Below the pieces are notes generated by a model. It saw only the letters and a list, made by a program, of their open reading frames with translations, had not been told where the DNA came from and ran no database searches. DNA of 64,000 nt, from NCBI GenBank assembly GCA_963558565.1, contig CAUWGX010000008.1, forward strand, positions 4,633 to 68,632, given 5' to 3'. Below, piece after piece: positions 27,451-35,609 of this stretch. The DNA is from Atopostipes sp963558565 (GTDB taxonomy: Bacteria; Bacillota; Bacilli; Lactobacillales; Carnobacteriaceae_A). Each line of letters begins with the position of its first letter. The first letter of the stretch is position 1. Made by a program: the position numbers and the translations under genes.

Positions 27451-27770
27451 ATATCTCGCTCAAAATGAATTTCAGCGAAACAAATCTTAAATATCCCGCT
27501 CAAATCCAATTTCGGCGAAACAAATCCCAAATATCTCGCTCAAATACGATTTCGGCGAAATAAATCTTAAATATCTCGCTCAAATTAAATTTCAGCGAGA
27601 CAAATCCCAAATATCTCGCTCAAATTATATTTCAGCGAAATAAATCCTAAATATCTCGCTCAAAATGAATTTCAGCGAAACAAATTTCAAATATCTCGCT
27701 CAAATACGATTTCGGCGAGACAAATCTTAAATATCTCGTTCAAATCGAGTTTCAGCCAAACAAAACTAAA
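27451..27770. repeat. Eight-unit 40-bp tandem palindromic array
   Basis: Eight units with an exact 40-bp period. Each has a conserved core ATCTCGCTCAAAT, a variable centre of three or four bases, then ATTTCAGCGA (or CGGCGA) and the spacer AACAAATC. TCGCT and AGCGA form the arms of an imperfect hairpin of about 27 nt. Unit cores begin at 27454, 27494, 27534 and so on to 27734; the last unit has decayed arms. It fills the gap between the MacB operon terminator and the YdhR-like gene. No frame in it looks coding. Confidence 0.93.
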
Positions 27771-27838
27771 AAATTAAACAAAGATCTTTGTTCCCATTTG
27801 ATATTTCTTTTACACTACCTTTAAAGGAGAGTGTTTTT

Positions 27839-28141
27839 ATGGCAGTTTTACTACAAGTAGAATTTAAAATGGATGGCCCTTTCGGAGATGAAATGGCCGA
27901 ACAGTTTGCGGACTTAGCGGAATCAATTAATGAAGAAGAAGGTTTTATCCGCAAAATTTGGACAGAAAAAGCAGAAGATAAAGAAGCAGGCGGTATTTAT
28001 ATTTTCGACACTCAAGAAAATGCCGAAAAATATTTAGAGATGCATGAAGAACGTTTGAAAGAAATGGGCGTTCCAGATCTACGAGCTAAGATTTTCGATA
28101 TTAATTCCAAATTAACAGAAATTACAAATGGGCTCGTATAA
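27839..28141 (+). CDS. YdhR-like dimeric alpha/beta-barrel protein
   Basis: The 100-residue protein resembles the YdhR family (putative monooxygenase, ferredoxin-like fold): it starts MAVLLQVEF, with a central GFIRKIWTE segment and IYIFDTQENAEKYLEMH. The reaction is unknown. AAAGGAGAG upstream fixes the start here rather than at 27788, where the open frame begins inside the repeat flank. Confidence 0.75.
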   Translation: MAVLLQVEFKMDGPFGDEMAEQFADLAESINEEEGFIRKIWTEKAEDKEAGGIYIFDTQENAEKYLEMHEERLKEMGVPDLRAKIFDINSKLTEITNGLV

Positions 28142-28167
28142 TTATCAATGTTTCCTATAGAACAAGA

Positions 28168-28210
28168 AAAAACGTTTCTAAGTATCCATTCACTTAGAAA
28201 CGTTTTTTAT
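28168..28210. terminator. Bidirectional terminator
   Basis: AAAAAACGTTTCTAAGT pairs with ACTTAGAAACGTTTTTT between two convergent genes. Confidence 0.9.
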
Positions 28211-28216
28211 ATTTTT

Positions 28217-29965
28217 TTAAATCGCTTCTGCAGAGCGGGCGACTTGCATTTGATGATATAAGCCTTCACGATTCATCAGTTCGTGGTGATCGCCTTGTTC
28301 AACGACTTGACCATCTTGCATAACTAAAATTAGGTCTGCATCTTGAATCGTCGATAAACGGTGAGCGATGATAAAACTGGTACGTCCTTCCATAAGCTTC
28401 GCGAAAGCCTCTTGAATTTCCATCTCCGTCCGCGTATCAATCGATGAAGTAGCTTCATCTAAAATAAGGACATTCGGAATCGATACAAAAATTCGCGCAA
28501 TCGACAATAATTGTTGTTCACCTTTTGAAAGAGTTAGACCGCCATCCGTTAACACCGTATCATAGCCTTCTGGTAAAGCGTCGATAAACTTATCCGCATG
28601 TGCTGCCTTGGCTGCACGAATGACTGTTTCTCGGCTGGCATTTGGAAAACCATAAGCAATATTTTCATGGACGGTGCCTGATTTTAACCAAACTTCTTGT
28701 AAAACCATTCCTAATTGTTCACGAAGTGACGCCCGTGTATAATCAGTAATGGGTTCACCATCTAAAGTAATATCTCCATGATCCGTTTCATAAAAACGCA
28801 TAATTAAGTTGATCATCGTCGATTTTCCAGCACCCGTCGGCCCGACGATCGCTACTTTCATCCCAGGAGCTACTTCTACATTTAAATCCTGAATTAATTC
28901 AACATTTTTATCATATGAAAAATCAACATCTTCGAACCCAACTGCTCCTTGCACAGCTTCTGAATCATATTCTTTAGTTCCTGTTTCAACTTCGCTTGGT
29001 CCATCCAATATTTCAAATAAGCGATTAGCTGAAGCTAAAGCGCTCTGCAATTCAGCTAAAACATTGGAAATATCATTAAACGGCTTCGTATATTCACGAG
29101 CATAATTTAGAAAGACCGTGAGACCCCCAACAGTTAGCGCTTGGTTAATAATCAAAATAGCGCCCATAAAGGTTACTCCGGCATAAATTAAAGCATTAAT
29201 GAAGCGTGTAATCGGATTGACAGTTGATGAATAGAACGTGGCTTTTTCAGAGAAATCACTGTACGCGTCATTTACCTCTTCGAATTGCACTTGTTTACTC
29301 TCATGAATATTAAAGAGTGTAATAATTTCGTTTTGAGTCACACTCTCTTCGACCAATTCCGACTGTTCGCCTCGAAGAGAAACACTTTTCGAAAACTTCT
29401 CGTAACTTTTTCGCGCAATGACTTGCGAGACTAGTAAAGAAATCGGCGTTAAAATAGCAACAACGCCCATCATTATCGGATTAATGCGAAACATCATAAT
29501 TAATGTAAATAAAATGGTTAACACACCAATTAAGAGTTGTTCAAAAACTAACAGCAACCCATCATTTAATTGTTCACTGTCTGTTGTTAAACGACTAACT
29601 AAGTCCCCTGCACCTTGCCGATCAATATAACTTAGAGGCATAGTATGTATTTTATCAAGGGCATCTTGTCTTAAATCACGTGTTAATTCGTAAGAAATTT
29701 TTTGATAAATGAGTGGTAAGATCCATTGAACCACAGTGTTAATGAGTACCACAACAACCATTTGTATTAGGATTGTTTGTACATTTGAGAAATCTACCTG
29801 TCCCGGCCCAATAATGGAGTCCACCGTCCGTCCAATAAGAATCGGTAGATATACCGTTAAACCCACTTGCGCAATGGAGAGACCAAAGATTAATGTTAAT
29901 AATAATTTGTAATCCACAAGGAGTTGGACTAAACGTTTCAATGTTTCTTTTCGATTGACTTGCAT
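28217..29965 (-). CDS. ABC exporter half, canonical ATPase site partner
   Basis: The 582-residue protein joins six membrane helices (about residues 1-310) to a nucleotide-binding domain with Walker A VGPTGAGKST, Walker B VLILDEATSSID and H-loop IIAHRLST, all intact. Its signature is altered (TLSKGEQQLLS instead of LSGGQ). This is the expected complement to the protein encoded by the preceding gene, giving a heterodimer with one normal and one degenerate ATP site, as in BmrCD or LmrCD multidrug exporters. Its ATG follows the partner's stop directly. Confidence 0.9.
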   Translation of the reverse strand: MQVNRKETLKRLVQLLVDYKLLLTLIFGLSIAQVGLTVYLPILIGRTVDSIIGPGQVDFSNVQTILIQMVVVVLINTVVQWILPLIYQKISYELTRDLRQDALDKIHTMPLSYIDRQGAGDLVSRLTTDSEQLNDGLLLVFEQLLIGVLTILFTLIMMFRINPIMMGVVAILTPISLLVSQVIARKSYEKFSKSVSLRGEQSELVEESVTQNEIITLFNIHESKQVQFEEVNDAYSDFSEKATFYSSTVNPITRFINALIYAGVTFMGAILIINQALTVGGLTVFLNYAREYTKPFNDISNVLAELQSALASANRLFEILDGPSEVETGTKEYDSEAVQGAVGFEDVDFSYDKNVELIQDLNVEVAPGMKVAIVGPTGAGKSTMINLIMRFYETDHGDITLDGEPITDYTRASLREQLGMVLQEVWLKSGTVHENIAYGFPNASRETVIRAAKAAHADKFIDALPEGYDTVLTDGGLTLSKGEQQLLSIARIFVSIPNVLILDEATSSIDTRTEMEIQEAFAKLMEGRTSFIIAHRLSTIQDADLILVMQDGQVVEQGDHHELMNREGLYHQMQVARSAEAI

Positions 29966-31744
29966 TTACTCCACCTCCGTAACTAATTGTGAATTATAAA
30001 TTTCTTGGTACACTGTGTTATCTTCCAACAATTCTTCATGGGTGCCCAGTCCTACTTGATTACCTGCATCCATGACTAAGATATTATCCGCATTTTCTAA
30101 ACTACCTGTTCGTTGAGAAACCATAATAATGGTTCGTTCATCATATTTTTTAGCTAAAGTATTTAATAAATTAGCTTCTGTTAAATAATCAAGAGCAGAC
30201 GTAGCATCATCTAAAATTAAAATCTCACTTGGTTTCAATAATGCGCGCGCAATGGTTAGGCGCTGACGTTGCCCGCCCGAAAAGTTTCTCCCAAAAGCGG
30301 CAACCGGAGCATCCAAGCCTTCCTCTAAAACTTCTACGAAACTGCTGGCTTGGGCATCTTCAAGAGCGGCCCACATTTCTTCTTCGGTTGCATCTTCTTT
30401 TCCGACCAGAAGATTGGAACGAATCGTTCCTTTAAACAAGGCCACTTTTCCTGATACTACGCTAATGCGATCACGTAAAGCTCGTCGTGAATCGACATCG
30501 AAAGTTTCTGGATTGTAGACAATTCTTCCAGTCGTTGGTAAATAAATACTTTCGATGAGTTGGAGAATGGTTGATTTCCCGGAACCTGTTCCTCCAATAA
30601 TCCCAAACAACTCATTTTGTTTTACGCTAAAGTTCAGATTGCGTAGGACATTTTTTTCAGAGGTAGGATATTGGAAATTAACTTGTTCAAAAGAAAAGGA
30701 AGCATCGCCAAGAATCTCTGGTGAATGATCGCTGACTTTTTCTTTCTCTTCATCGACAACATCTTCAGTCATCACATAATTGAAGACGTCACTTTCAGAT
30801 TGATAATTTAAAACATTAGCCACTCGTCGAGCACTGACCCAACCACGGTTTAAGCGGATGGTTTGCATCACTAATTTTGATAATTCAACTAAAATGGCTA
30901 ATAAATAATTGACTAAAGCGACTACTTGTCCTTGCGTAAGCGTTCCTTCATCAACAAATTGAGCTCCATTCCAGATAAGTAAAATTAAGGTCACATTGAT
31001 CGTCGCAAAGGTTAATGGATTCGTCAGAATCGTGATATAACCGGTTCTTTTTTGTTTGTCTGCTAAGTCATCGTTTAACTCTTTAAATTCATCGCGTTCT
31101 CTTTTTTCTTGTCTAAAAGCTCGAATGACACGAAATCCTTGCATTTGTTCTTGAGTATCGGTCACTAATTGATCGAATTTTTGCCGAATTTCATTTTGAT
31201 AAGGGGTGGTGATTAAAATAATACCAATAATAATGGCGGATAAGACGATAATCATTGCTAAAAAGTAAATCGTCATCCGAATATCAATTTGCGCTGCCAT
31301 AATTAAGGAACCAAAAACGATAAAAGGCGAACGTAAAAACAAACGGAAAAATATATTTAACCCATTTTGTATTTGAAAGGTGTCACTCGTAATGCGGGTT
31401 ACTAAACTTCCCGGGGTAAAGCGATCCACTGCCGATTGACTTAATGATAAAGTTTTTTCATATAAATCACGGGTTAAGTTTTTGGTAAAACCTACTGCTG
31501 ATCGCGCTGAGAAAAATTGGCCTGAGAGGGAAAAGCCGAGACTAATTAAGGCCACTAAAAACATTAAACCGACATAATAAATCAATAAGGTACGATCATC
31601 ACTTGGAATAACAAAGTCAATAATTTGTACGACAATCAAAGGGACCGTTAATTCAAGTAAGGCTTCGATTAACTTAAATAAAGGGGCTAAAGCACTTATT
31701 AGTCGATAACCATGGAAATATTGCAATAATTTCTTCATTCTCAT
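29966..31744 (-). CDS. ABC exporter half, degenerate ATPase motifs
   Basis: The 592-residue partner subunit has six N-terminal helices and a C-terminal ATPase with Walker A GGTGSGKST and a good signature NFSGGQRQRLTIARA. Its Walker B ends LILDDATSALD, with Asp where the catalytic Glu is expected, and the H-loop His is replaced (MVSQRTGS). These two changes match the non-hydrolysing side of heterodimeric multidrug exporters. It is translated first and abuts the second subunit gene with no gap. Confidence 0.9.
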   Translation of the reverse strand: MRMKKLLQYFHGYRLISALAPLFKLIEALLELTVPLIVVQIIDFVIPSDDRTLLIYYVGLMFLVALISLGFSLSGQFFSARSAVGFTKNLTRDLYEKTLSLSQSAVDRFTPGSLVTRITSDTFQIQNGLNIFFRLFLRSPFIVFGSLIMAAQIDIRMTIYFLAMIIVLSAIIIGIILITTPYQNEIRQKFDQLVTDTQEQMQGFRVIRAFRQEKRERDEFKELNDDLADKQKRTGYITILTNPLTFATINVTLILLIWNGAQFVDEGTLTQGQVVALVNYLLAILVELSKLVMQTIRLNRGWVSARRVANVLNYQSESDVFNYVMTEDVVDEEKEKVSDHSPEILGDASFSFEQVNFQYPTSEKNVLRNLNFSVKQNELFGIIGGTGSGKSTILQLIESIYLPTTGRIVYNPETFDVDSRRALRDRISVVSGKVALFKGTIRSNLLVGKEDATEEEMWAALEDAQASSFVEVLEEGLDAPVAAFGRNFSGGQRQRLTIARALLKPSEILILDDATSALDYLTEANLLNTLAKKYDERTIIMVSQRTGSLENADNILVMDAGNQVGLGTHEELLEDNTVYQEIYNSQLVTEVE

Positions 31745-31872
31745 TGTCTCCTGCTCTAATCTGATCTTGAATCAATACTACCATAAGAATATGTTGTATG
31801 AAATGAAAGACCCATTGATAAGTTGAAAAATAACAATAAATTTTGTGCAATCTCTCCTTTTCAAAATAAAAA

Positions 31873-31908
31873 AACTCCCTACAAGATTGGGAGTTATCTT
31901 GTAGAGAG
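31873..31908 (-). terminator. Terminator of the GT8-gor operon, with an alternative hairpin
   Basis: On the minus strand AACTCCC and GGGAGTT pair and are followed by a T-run (plus 31873-31895), which is a good terminator. The upstream CTCTCTACAAGAT can instead pair with ATCTTGTAGGGAG (plus 31874-31908), which would disrupt it. Confidence 0.7.
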
Positions 31909-31924
31909 CGTGAGCCACTAAAAA

Positions 31925-33283
31925 TTAACGCATCGTAACAAATTCTTCAGCAGCTGTTGGGTGGATAGCAACTGTATCATCAAAGTCTGCTTTTGTTGCT
32001 CCCATTTTAACTGCAACACCAAAGCCTTGAAGAATTTCGTCCATTCCCGCACCAATCCCATGTAGACCAACAATTCGTTCGTCTTCGCCTTCACAAACAA
32101 GTTTAAAGTTTGCACGTTCACGGTTGTCGGAAAGTGAGCTGTGCATCGAAGTGAATGAAGCAGTGTATGTTTTAATATTTTCTTCTCCATAAGCTTCAAT
32201 TGCTTTTTCTTCCGTTAAACCGACTGTACCAATTGGTGGTTCCGTAAATACGACGGACGGAATATTTGTATAATCTAAGAATAATCCTTCTTTATTATTA
32301 AACAATCTCTCAGATAAACGACGGCCTGCAGCGATAGCAACAGGTGTTAAGTTTAAGATACCTAGCACATCGCCTACTGCATAAATATTATCCGCAGTCG
32401 TGTTTTGGAATTTATCGACTTTAACATGACCATGATCTGTTAATTCAACGCCGACTTTATCCAGGTTGATATTTTCAACATTCGGCGTACGTCCAGTCGC
32501 CCATAAAACTAAGTCTGTTTCGTGCGTTGAACCATCTTCGAAGTGCAAGATATATTTCTCGCCGTTTTTCTCTACTTTATTCACAGAGGCATTCGTGTGA
32601 ATGTTATCTGCAAAGTTTTCTCGCTCGGCTAATTCCATATAACCTTCTTTAATCACTGTGTCAAAAGTATCTAAAATAGAAGGCAAGAATTCAAAAAGAT
32701 GAGTGTCCACGCCAAATGTGCGTAGTAAACCACTTAACTCAACTCCAATATAGCCACCACCAATGACGGCAGCACTTTCAGGTAATTCTTCTAAATCAAA
32801 GAAGGAATCTGAATCAATCCCATATTCGGCACCCGGGATGTCTAAACGTTTTGGGCGACCGCCTGTCGCGATTAAGATATGATCTGCTGTATATTCTTCA
32901 CCGTCGACATCTACCGTATGGTTATCAACAAATTTTGCATAACCGCGAATCAGTTCAACCCCATTACTATCGAAACCACTTTGGTAAGCACCATGTAAAA
33001 ATTCAATGTATTGATCACGATTTTTTTTCAATGTTTTAAAGTTCAAGGTCGGTTCTTCAGAAAATTCTAGACCATATCCTTCTGCGTAATGATCAATATC
33101 TCGAATAAGGTTTGAAACATACCACATCACTTTTTTCGGAACACATCCAACGTTGACACATGTTCCACCAACATCTTTGGCTTCAATAATTCCAACTTTT
33201 GCGCCATGCTCACCTGCACGGTTTGCGGAAGCAATACCTCCACTTCCTCCACCAATTACTAAATAATCATAATGTTTTGTCAT
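31925..33283 (-). CDS. gor: Glutathione-disulfide reductase
   Basis: The 452-residue flavoenzyme has the FAD motif VIGGGSGGIASANRA, the redox disulfide in GGTCVNVGCVPKK, the NADPH-binding VIGGGYIGVELSG and the C-terminal HPTAAEEFVTMR with the active-site His-Glu pair. It reduces oxidised glutathione with NADPH. It starts inside the stop of the GT8 gene (TAATG), so the two are translationally coupled. The motif set fits Gor better than mercuric or dihydrolipoamide reductases. Confidence 0.92.
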   Translation of the reverse strand: MTKHYDYLVIGGGSGGIASANRAGEHGAKVGIIEAKDVGGTCVNVGCVPKKVMWYVSNLIRDIDHYAEGYGLEFSEEPTLNFKTLKKNRDQYIEFLHGAYQSGFDSNGVELIRGYAKFVDNHTVDVDGEEYTADHILIATGGRPKRLDIPGAEYGIDSDSFFDLEELPESAAVIGGGYIGVELSGLLRTFGVDTHLFEFLPSILDTFDTVIKEGYMELAERENFADNIHTNASVNKVEKNGEKYILHFEDGSTHETDLVLWATGRTPNVENINLDKVGVELTDHGHVKVDKFQNTTADNIYAVGDVLGILNLTPVAIAAGRRLSERLFNNKEGLFLDYTNIPSVVFTEPPIGTVGLTEEKAIEAYGEENIKTYTASFTSMHSSLSDNRERANFKLVCEGEDERIVGLHGIGAGMDEILQGFGVAVKMGATKADFDDTVAIHPTAAEEFVTMR

Positions 33284-34134
33284 TAATTTTCCACGCTACT
33301 TTCTAATGTGATTTGGTTCAATTGTTCTTCATATTGGAAATAGTAGTCGCCTAAATCCATTTTATACTTTTCTCGTTCTTGCCAAGGTTTATGTTTGCCA
33401 CCGTAATGGATAAAGATGACTTCATCTTCTACCCATTTTTTATTATAAGTGTCAGGTTTTATTAACTGAAAGAACTGGTACAATCGAGGATCTAAATTAT
33501 AAAGTTCCCAATCCGCATTTTTAATTTTTCCTGTATACAAATAATTAAAAATATCTTGATCAGGTAAGATTAAAACCGCCTTATTTTCAACGACTGCTTC
33601 TGATATTTCCTCAGGCGCTCGTTCATGCCGCAATTTTTCAATATTCATTAGCACGACCCCAGCATTAAAATAATGCTCAGCTGAAAAAGTACCTAAACGC
33701 AAATTGTTAAAAGGTTGGACAATTTTATTTTTAATTTCGTAATCCATCGCAATAAATAAATGCTCATCAAAATCTAAATCATAAAATTTGCGCATATTAT
33801 TCAAATTAATAATATCTGGATCTAAGTAAAGTGCGCGATCCACTTCTTCAGGTAAAACATAAGGGGCATATAGCCATAAATACATTTCAATCGTATAATA
33901 ACGATTAATCGTGATATCTTCTGACCTTTCCAGAAACTTCCGACAATTAATCGGGTAAAATTTAAAATGATAACCCTTCGTTGTCTTTTCTAGATCAACC
34001 AGTGCCTCTTCTTTCATATCATAATGCAGTAAAAAAAGATTGATCGGTTCATTTTGATTATTCTCATAAATCGAATACAGGAAAACCTTGAAGGTCGAAA
34101 TATAGCCTTCATCAAAAGAAAATACCAAATTCAT
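33283..34134 (-). CDS. Family 8 glycosyltransferase
   Basis: The 283-residue protein has the GT8 outline: an N-terminal NLVFSFDEGY, the metal-binding DxD within YLDPDIINL (D105, D107), a FNAGVVLMN stretch near residue 160 and a C-terminal HYGGKHKPW. It should transfer a sugar (glucose or galactose from a UDP donor) to an unknown acceptor, such as a surface polysaccharide or glycolipid. Its coupling to glutathione reductase is unusual. No signal peptide is seen. Confidence 0.87.
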   Translation of the reverse strand: MNLVFSFDEGYISTFKVFLYSIYENNQNEPINLFLLHYDMKEEALVDLEKTTKGYHFKFYPINCRKFLERSEDITINRYYTIEMYLWLYAPYVLPEEVDRALYLDPDIINLNNMRKFYDLDFDEHLFIAMDYEIKNKIVQPFNNLRLGTFSAEHYFNAGVVLMNIEKLRHERAPEEISEAVVENKAVLILPDQDIFNYLYTGKIKNADWELYNLDPRLYQFFQLIKPDTYNKKWVEDEVIFIHYGGKHKPWQEREKYKMDLGDYYFQYEEQLNQITLESSVEN

Positions 34135-34236
34135 TTCCGCACCCCATCTCTAACTTCATTGCACTGCTTTTATTATAACGACTGCAGGGAAGAAAGTACA
34201 TTTTTTAGATTAAGGGTAGCAGAAATTTTCCAAAGG

Positions 34237-34530
34237 TTACTCATCTTCCCAGCCCACCATACCATCGGTAATATTGGTGGCGTCATAGCCTCTTTCTTCC
34301 AGATACTCTGTGACTTCACCACTCCGGTTTCCTCGCTCGCATATAATATAGTAAGGTTCTTCTTTTTCTAATTCCGATAAGCGGTTGGGAATATCTCCGA
34401 TGGGAATATGTTTTACACCAGACATTTTCTTTTCCGCAAGTTCATCCGCTTCTCGCACGTCAATCACTGTTAAGTCTTCACCATTCGCTATTTTCTGTTC
34501 GACTTCGTTTCTCTTGATTTCTTTTACCAT
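34237..34530 (-). CDS. Single-domain rhodanese
   Basis: A 97-residue rhodanese fold with IDVREADE near the N-terminus and the active-site loop CERGNRS (C64). It probably carries persulfide sulfur or moves it to another thiol. It lies after an ArsR-rhodanese fusion in the same direction and is separated from it by 66 bp. Confidence 0.88.
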   Translation of the reverse strand: MVKEIKRNEVEQKIANGEDLTVIDVREADELAEKKMSGVKHIPIGDIPNRLSELEKEEPYYIICERGNRSGEVTEYLEERGYDATNITDGMVGWEDE

Positions 34531-34596
34531 TGTTATCCCCTTACTGTCTCCATTCCTCTGTTTAAAACGACATCCTGTTTTAATGATTCAATACGT

Positions 34597-35256
34597 TTAA
34601 CTCGTTTGTTCTTGAAAAGCTTTCCAATCTTGAACACTTTCTTGTAAGCGATAAGCCTCGACTCCTTGCTCTTCTAATAATTCCACCGCTTTAGCAGACA
34701 TTAAGCAATAAGAACCGCGACAGTACACAACCACTTCTTTATTGGTCGGTAAAGAAGTGATCTTTTCATTCAGTGTTTCCACAGGTGCCGAAACAGCACC
34801 CGGAATATGGCTTGTTTCGTATTCTGCTTCAGGTCTCACATCTAATAGTAAAATTTCGCCTTTTTCCATGCGCTCATTTAACTCTTTCAGAGAAATTTCT
34901 TCAAGATCCAAATTGGAACTTAAAAATTCTTGTTTAATTTGTTGAACTTCCATGGATTGTTTTTCAGATAAAGCATGAAGTGTTTCTAAAAAACTGGCAA
35001 TTTCTTCATCCTTTAACTCATAAATCACATAATTTTTATCTTTATGGGAAGTCACCATGCGGCCATTGTACAAAGTACGTAAATGTTGTGAGACATTCGC
35101 TACGGACATTGTGGTTTCATTGGCCAGCTCTTCAACGGATTTTGGTCCTTGAGCTAATAAATCTAAAAGCTCTAATCTTTTAGGGCTCGACAAACACTTC
35201 CCTATCTTTGCGAATTCTTGATATAATGAATCTTTTAAATCTCTTTCATTAACCAT
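34597..35256 (-). CDS. ArsR-family regulator fused to rhodanese
   Basis: About 219 residues. Residues 1-95 form an ArsR-type winged helix (SSPKRLELLDLLAQGPKSVEELA and SVANVSQHLRTLYNGRMV). Residues about 120-215 form a rhodanese domain with DVRPEAEY and the loop CRGSYC (Cys near 179 and 184). The metal motif ELCVCDL of arsenic sensors is absent, so a sulfur or redox signal read through the rhodanese cysteines is more likely. AAGGAGG seven nt upstream supports the third codon of the frame (35256) as start. A perfect palindrome precedes the gene. Confidence 0.88.
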   Translation of the reverse strand: MVNERDLKDSLYQEFAKIGKCLSSPKRLELLDLLAQGPKSVEELANETTMSVANVSQHLRTLYNGRMVTSHKDKNYVIYELKDEEIASFLETLHALSEKQSMEVQQIKQEFLSSNLDLEEISLKELNERMEKGEILLLDVRPEAEYETSHIPGAVSAPVETLNEKITSLPTNKEVVVYCRGSYCLMSAKAVELLEEQGVEAYRLQESVQDWKAFQEQTS

Positions 35257-35268
35257 CTTCATCCCTCC

Positions 35269-35297
35269 TTCTAAGTGCTTTAAAAAAGCACTTAGAA
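35269..35297. promoter_or_regulatory. Perfect palindrome, likely ArsR-rhodanese operator
   Basis: TTCTAAGTGCTTT and AAAGCACTTAGAA are perfect 13-bp inverted arms with a 3-bp spacer, directly upstream of the regulator's ribosome site and downstream of a TATAAT -10 (minus strand, plus 35321-35326). This is where an autoregulating ArsR repressor would bind. Confidence 0.75.
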
Positions 35298-35361
35298 TAA
35301 CATCCGTTTCTCTTATCTCTATTATAAAACATAAATATTCTCATTCATAAAGTTTACCTTA

Positions 35362-35592
35362 TTAAACGAGTAACTGATTGACACTTTCTGGGTCAAAGCC
35401 TAAGACCCACTCACCATTAATTTCTGTTTGCGGTACACCCATTTCACCTGTTGTGTTTACTAAACGAGTCGCCATGATCGGGTCTTTTTCTACATTGACT
35501 TCTTTAAACGGAAGGTTATTTTCTGTTAAGTAATTTTTCATCATTTCACAATACGGGCATGTATTTGTAACATAAACAGTAATTTCATTCAT
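35362..35592 (-). CDS. Glutaredoxin-like protein
   Basis: A 76-residue thioredoxin-fold protein with the redox motif CPYC near residue 12 and the cis-proline segment GVPQTEING. Length and motif fit glutaredoxin or the NrdH/YruB group. It follows thioredoxin reductase by 17 bp, so it may be a direct electron acceptor of that enzyme, as NrdH redoxins are, or use glutathione regenerated by Gor. Confidence 0.87.
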   Translation of the reverse strand: MNEITVYVTNTCPYCEMMKNYLTENNLPFKEVNVEKDPIMATRLVNTTGEMGVPQTEINGEWVLGFDPESVNQLLV

Positions 35593-35609
35593 TTTACCTA
35601 CCCCTTAAT

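Noticed and set aside
27451..27770. Possible CRISPR array
   Set aside because: The 40-bp units are contiguous. The variable part is only about 3-5 bases in the hairpin centre, with no unique spacers of 25-40 bp, and no cas gene is in the window.
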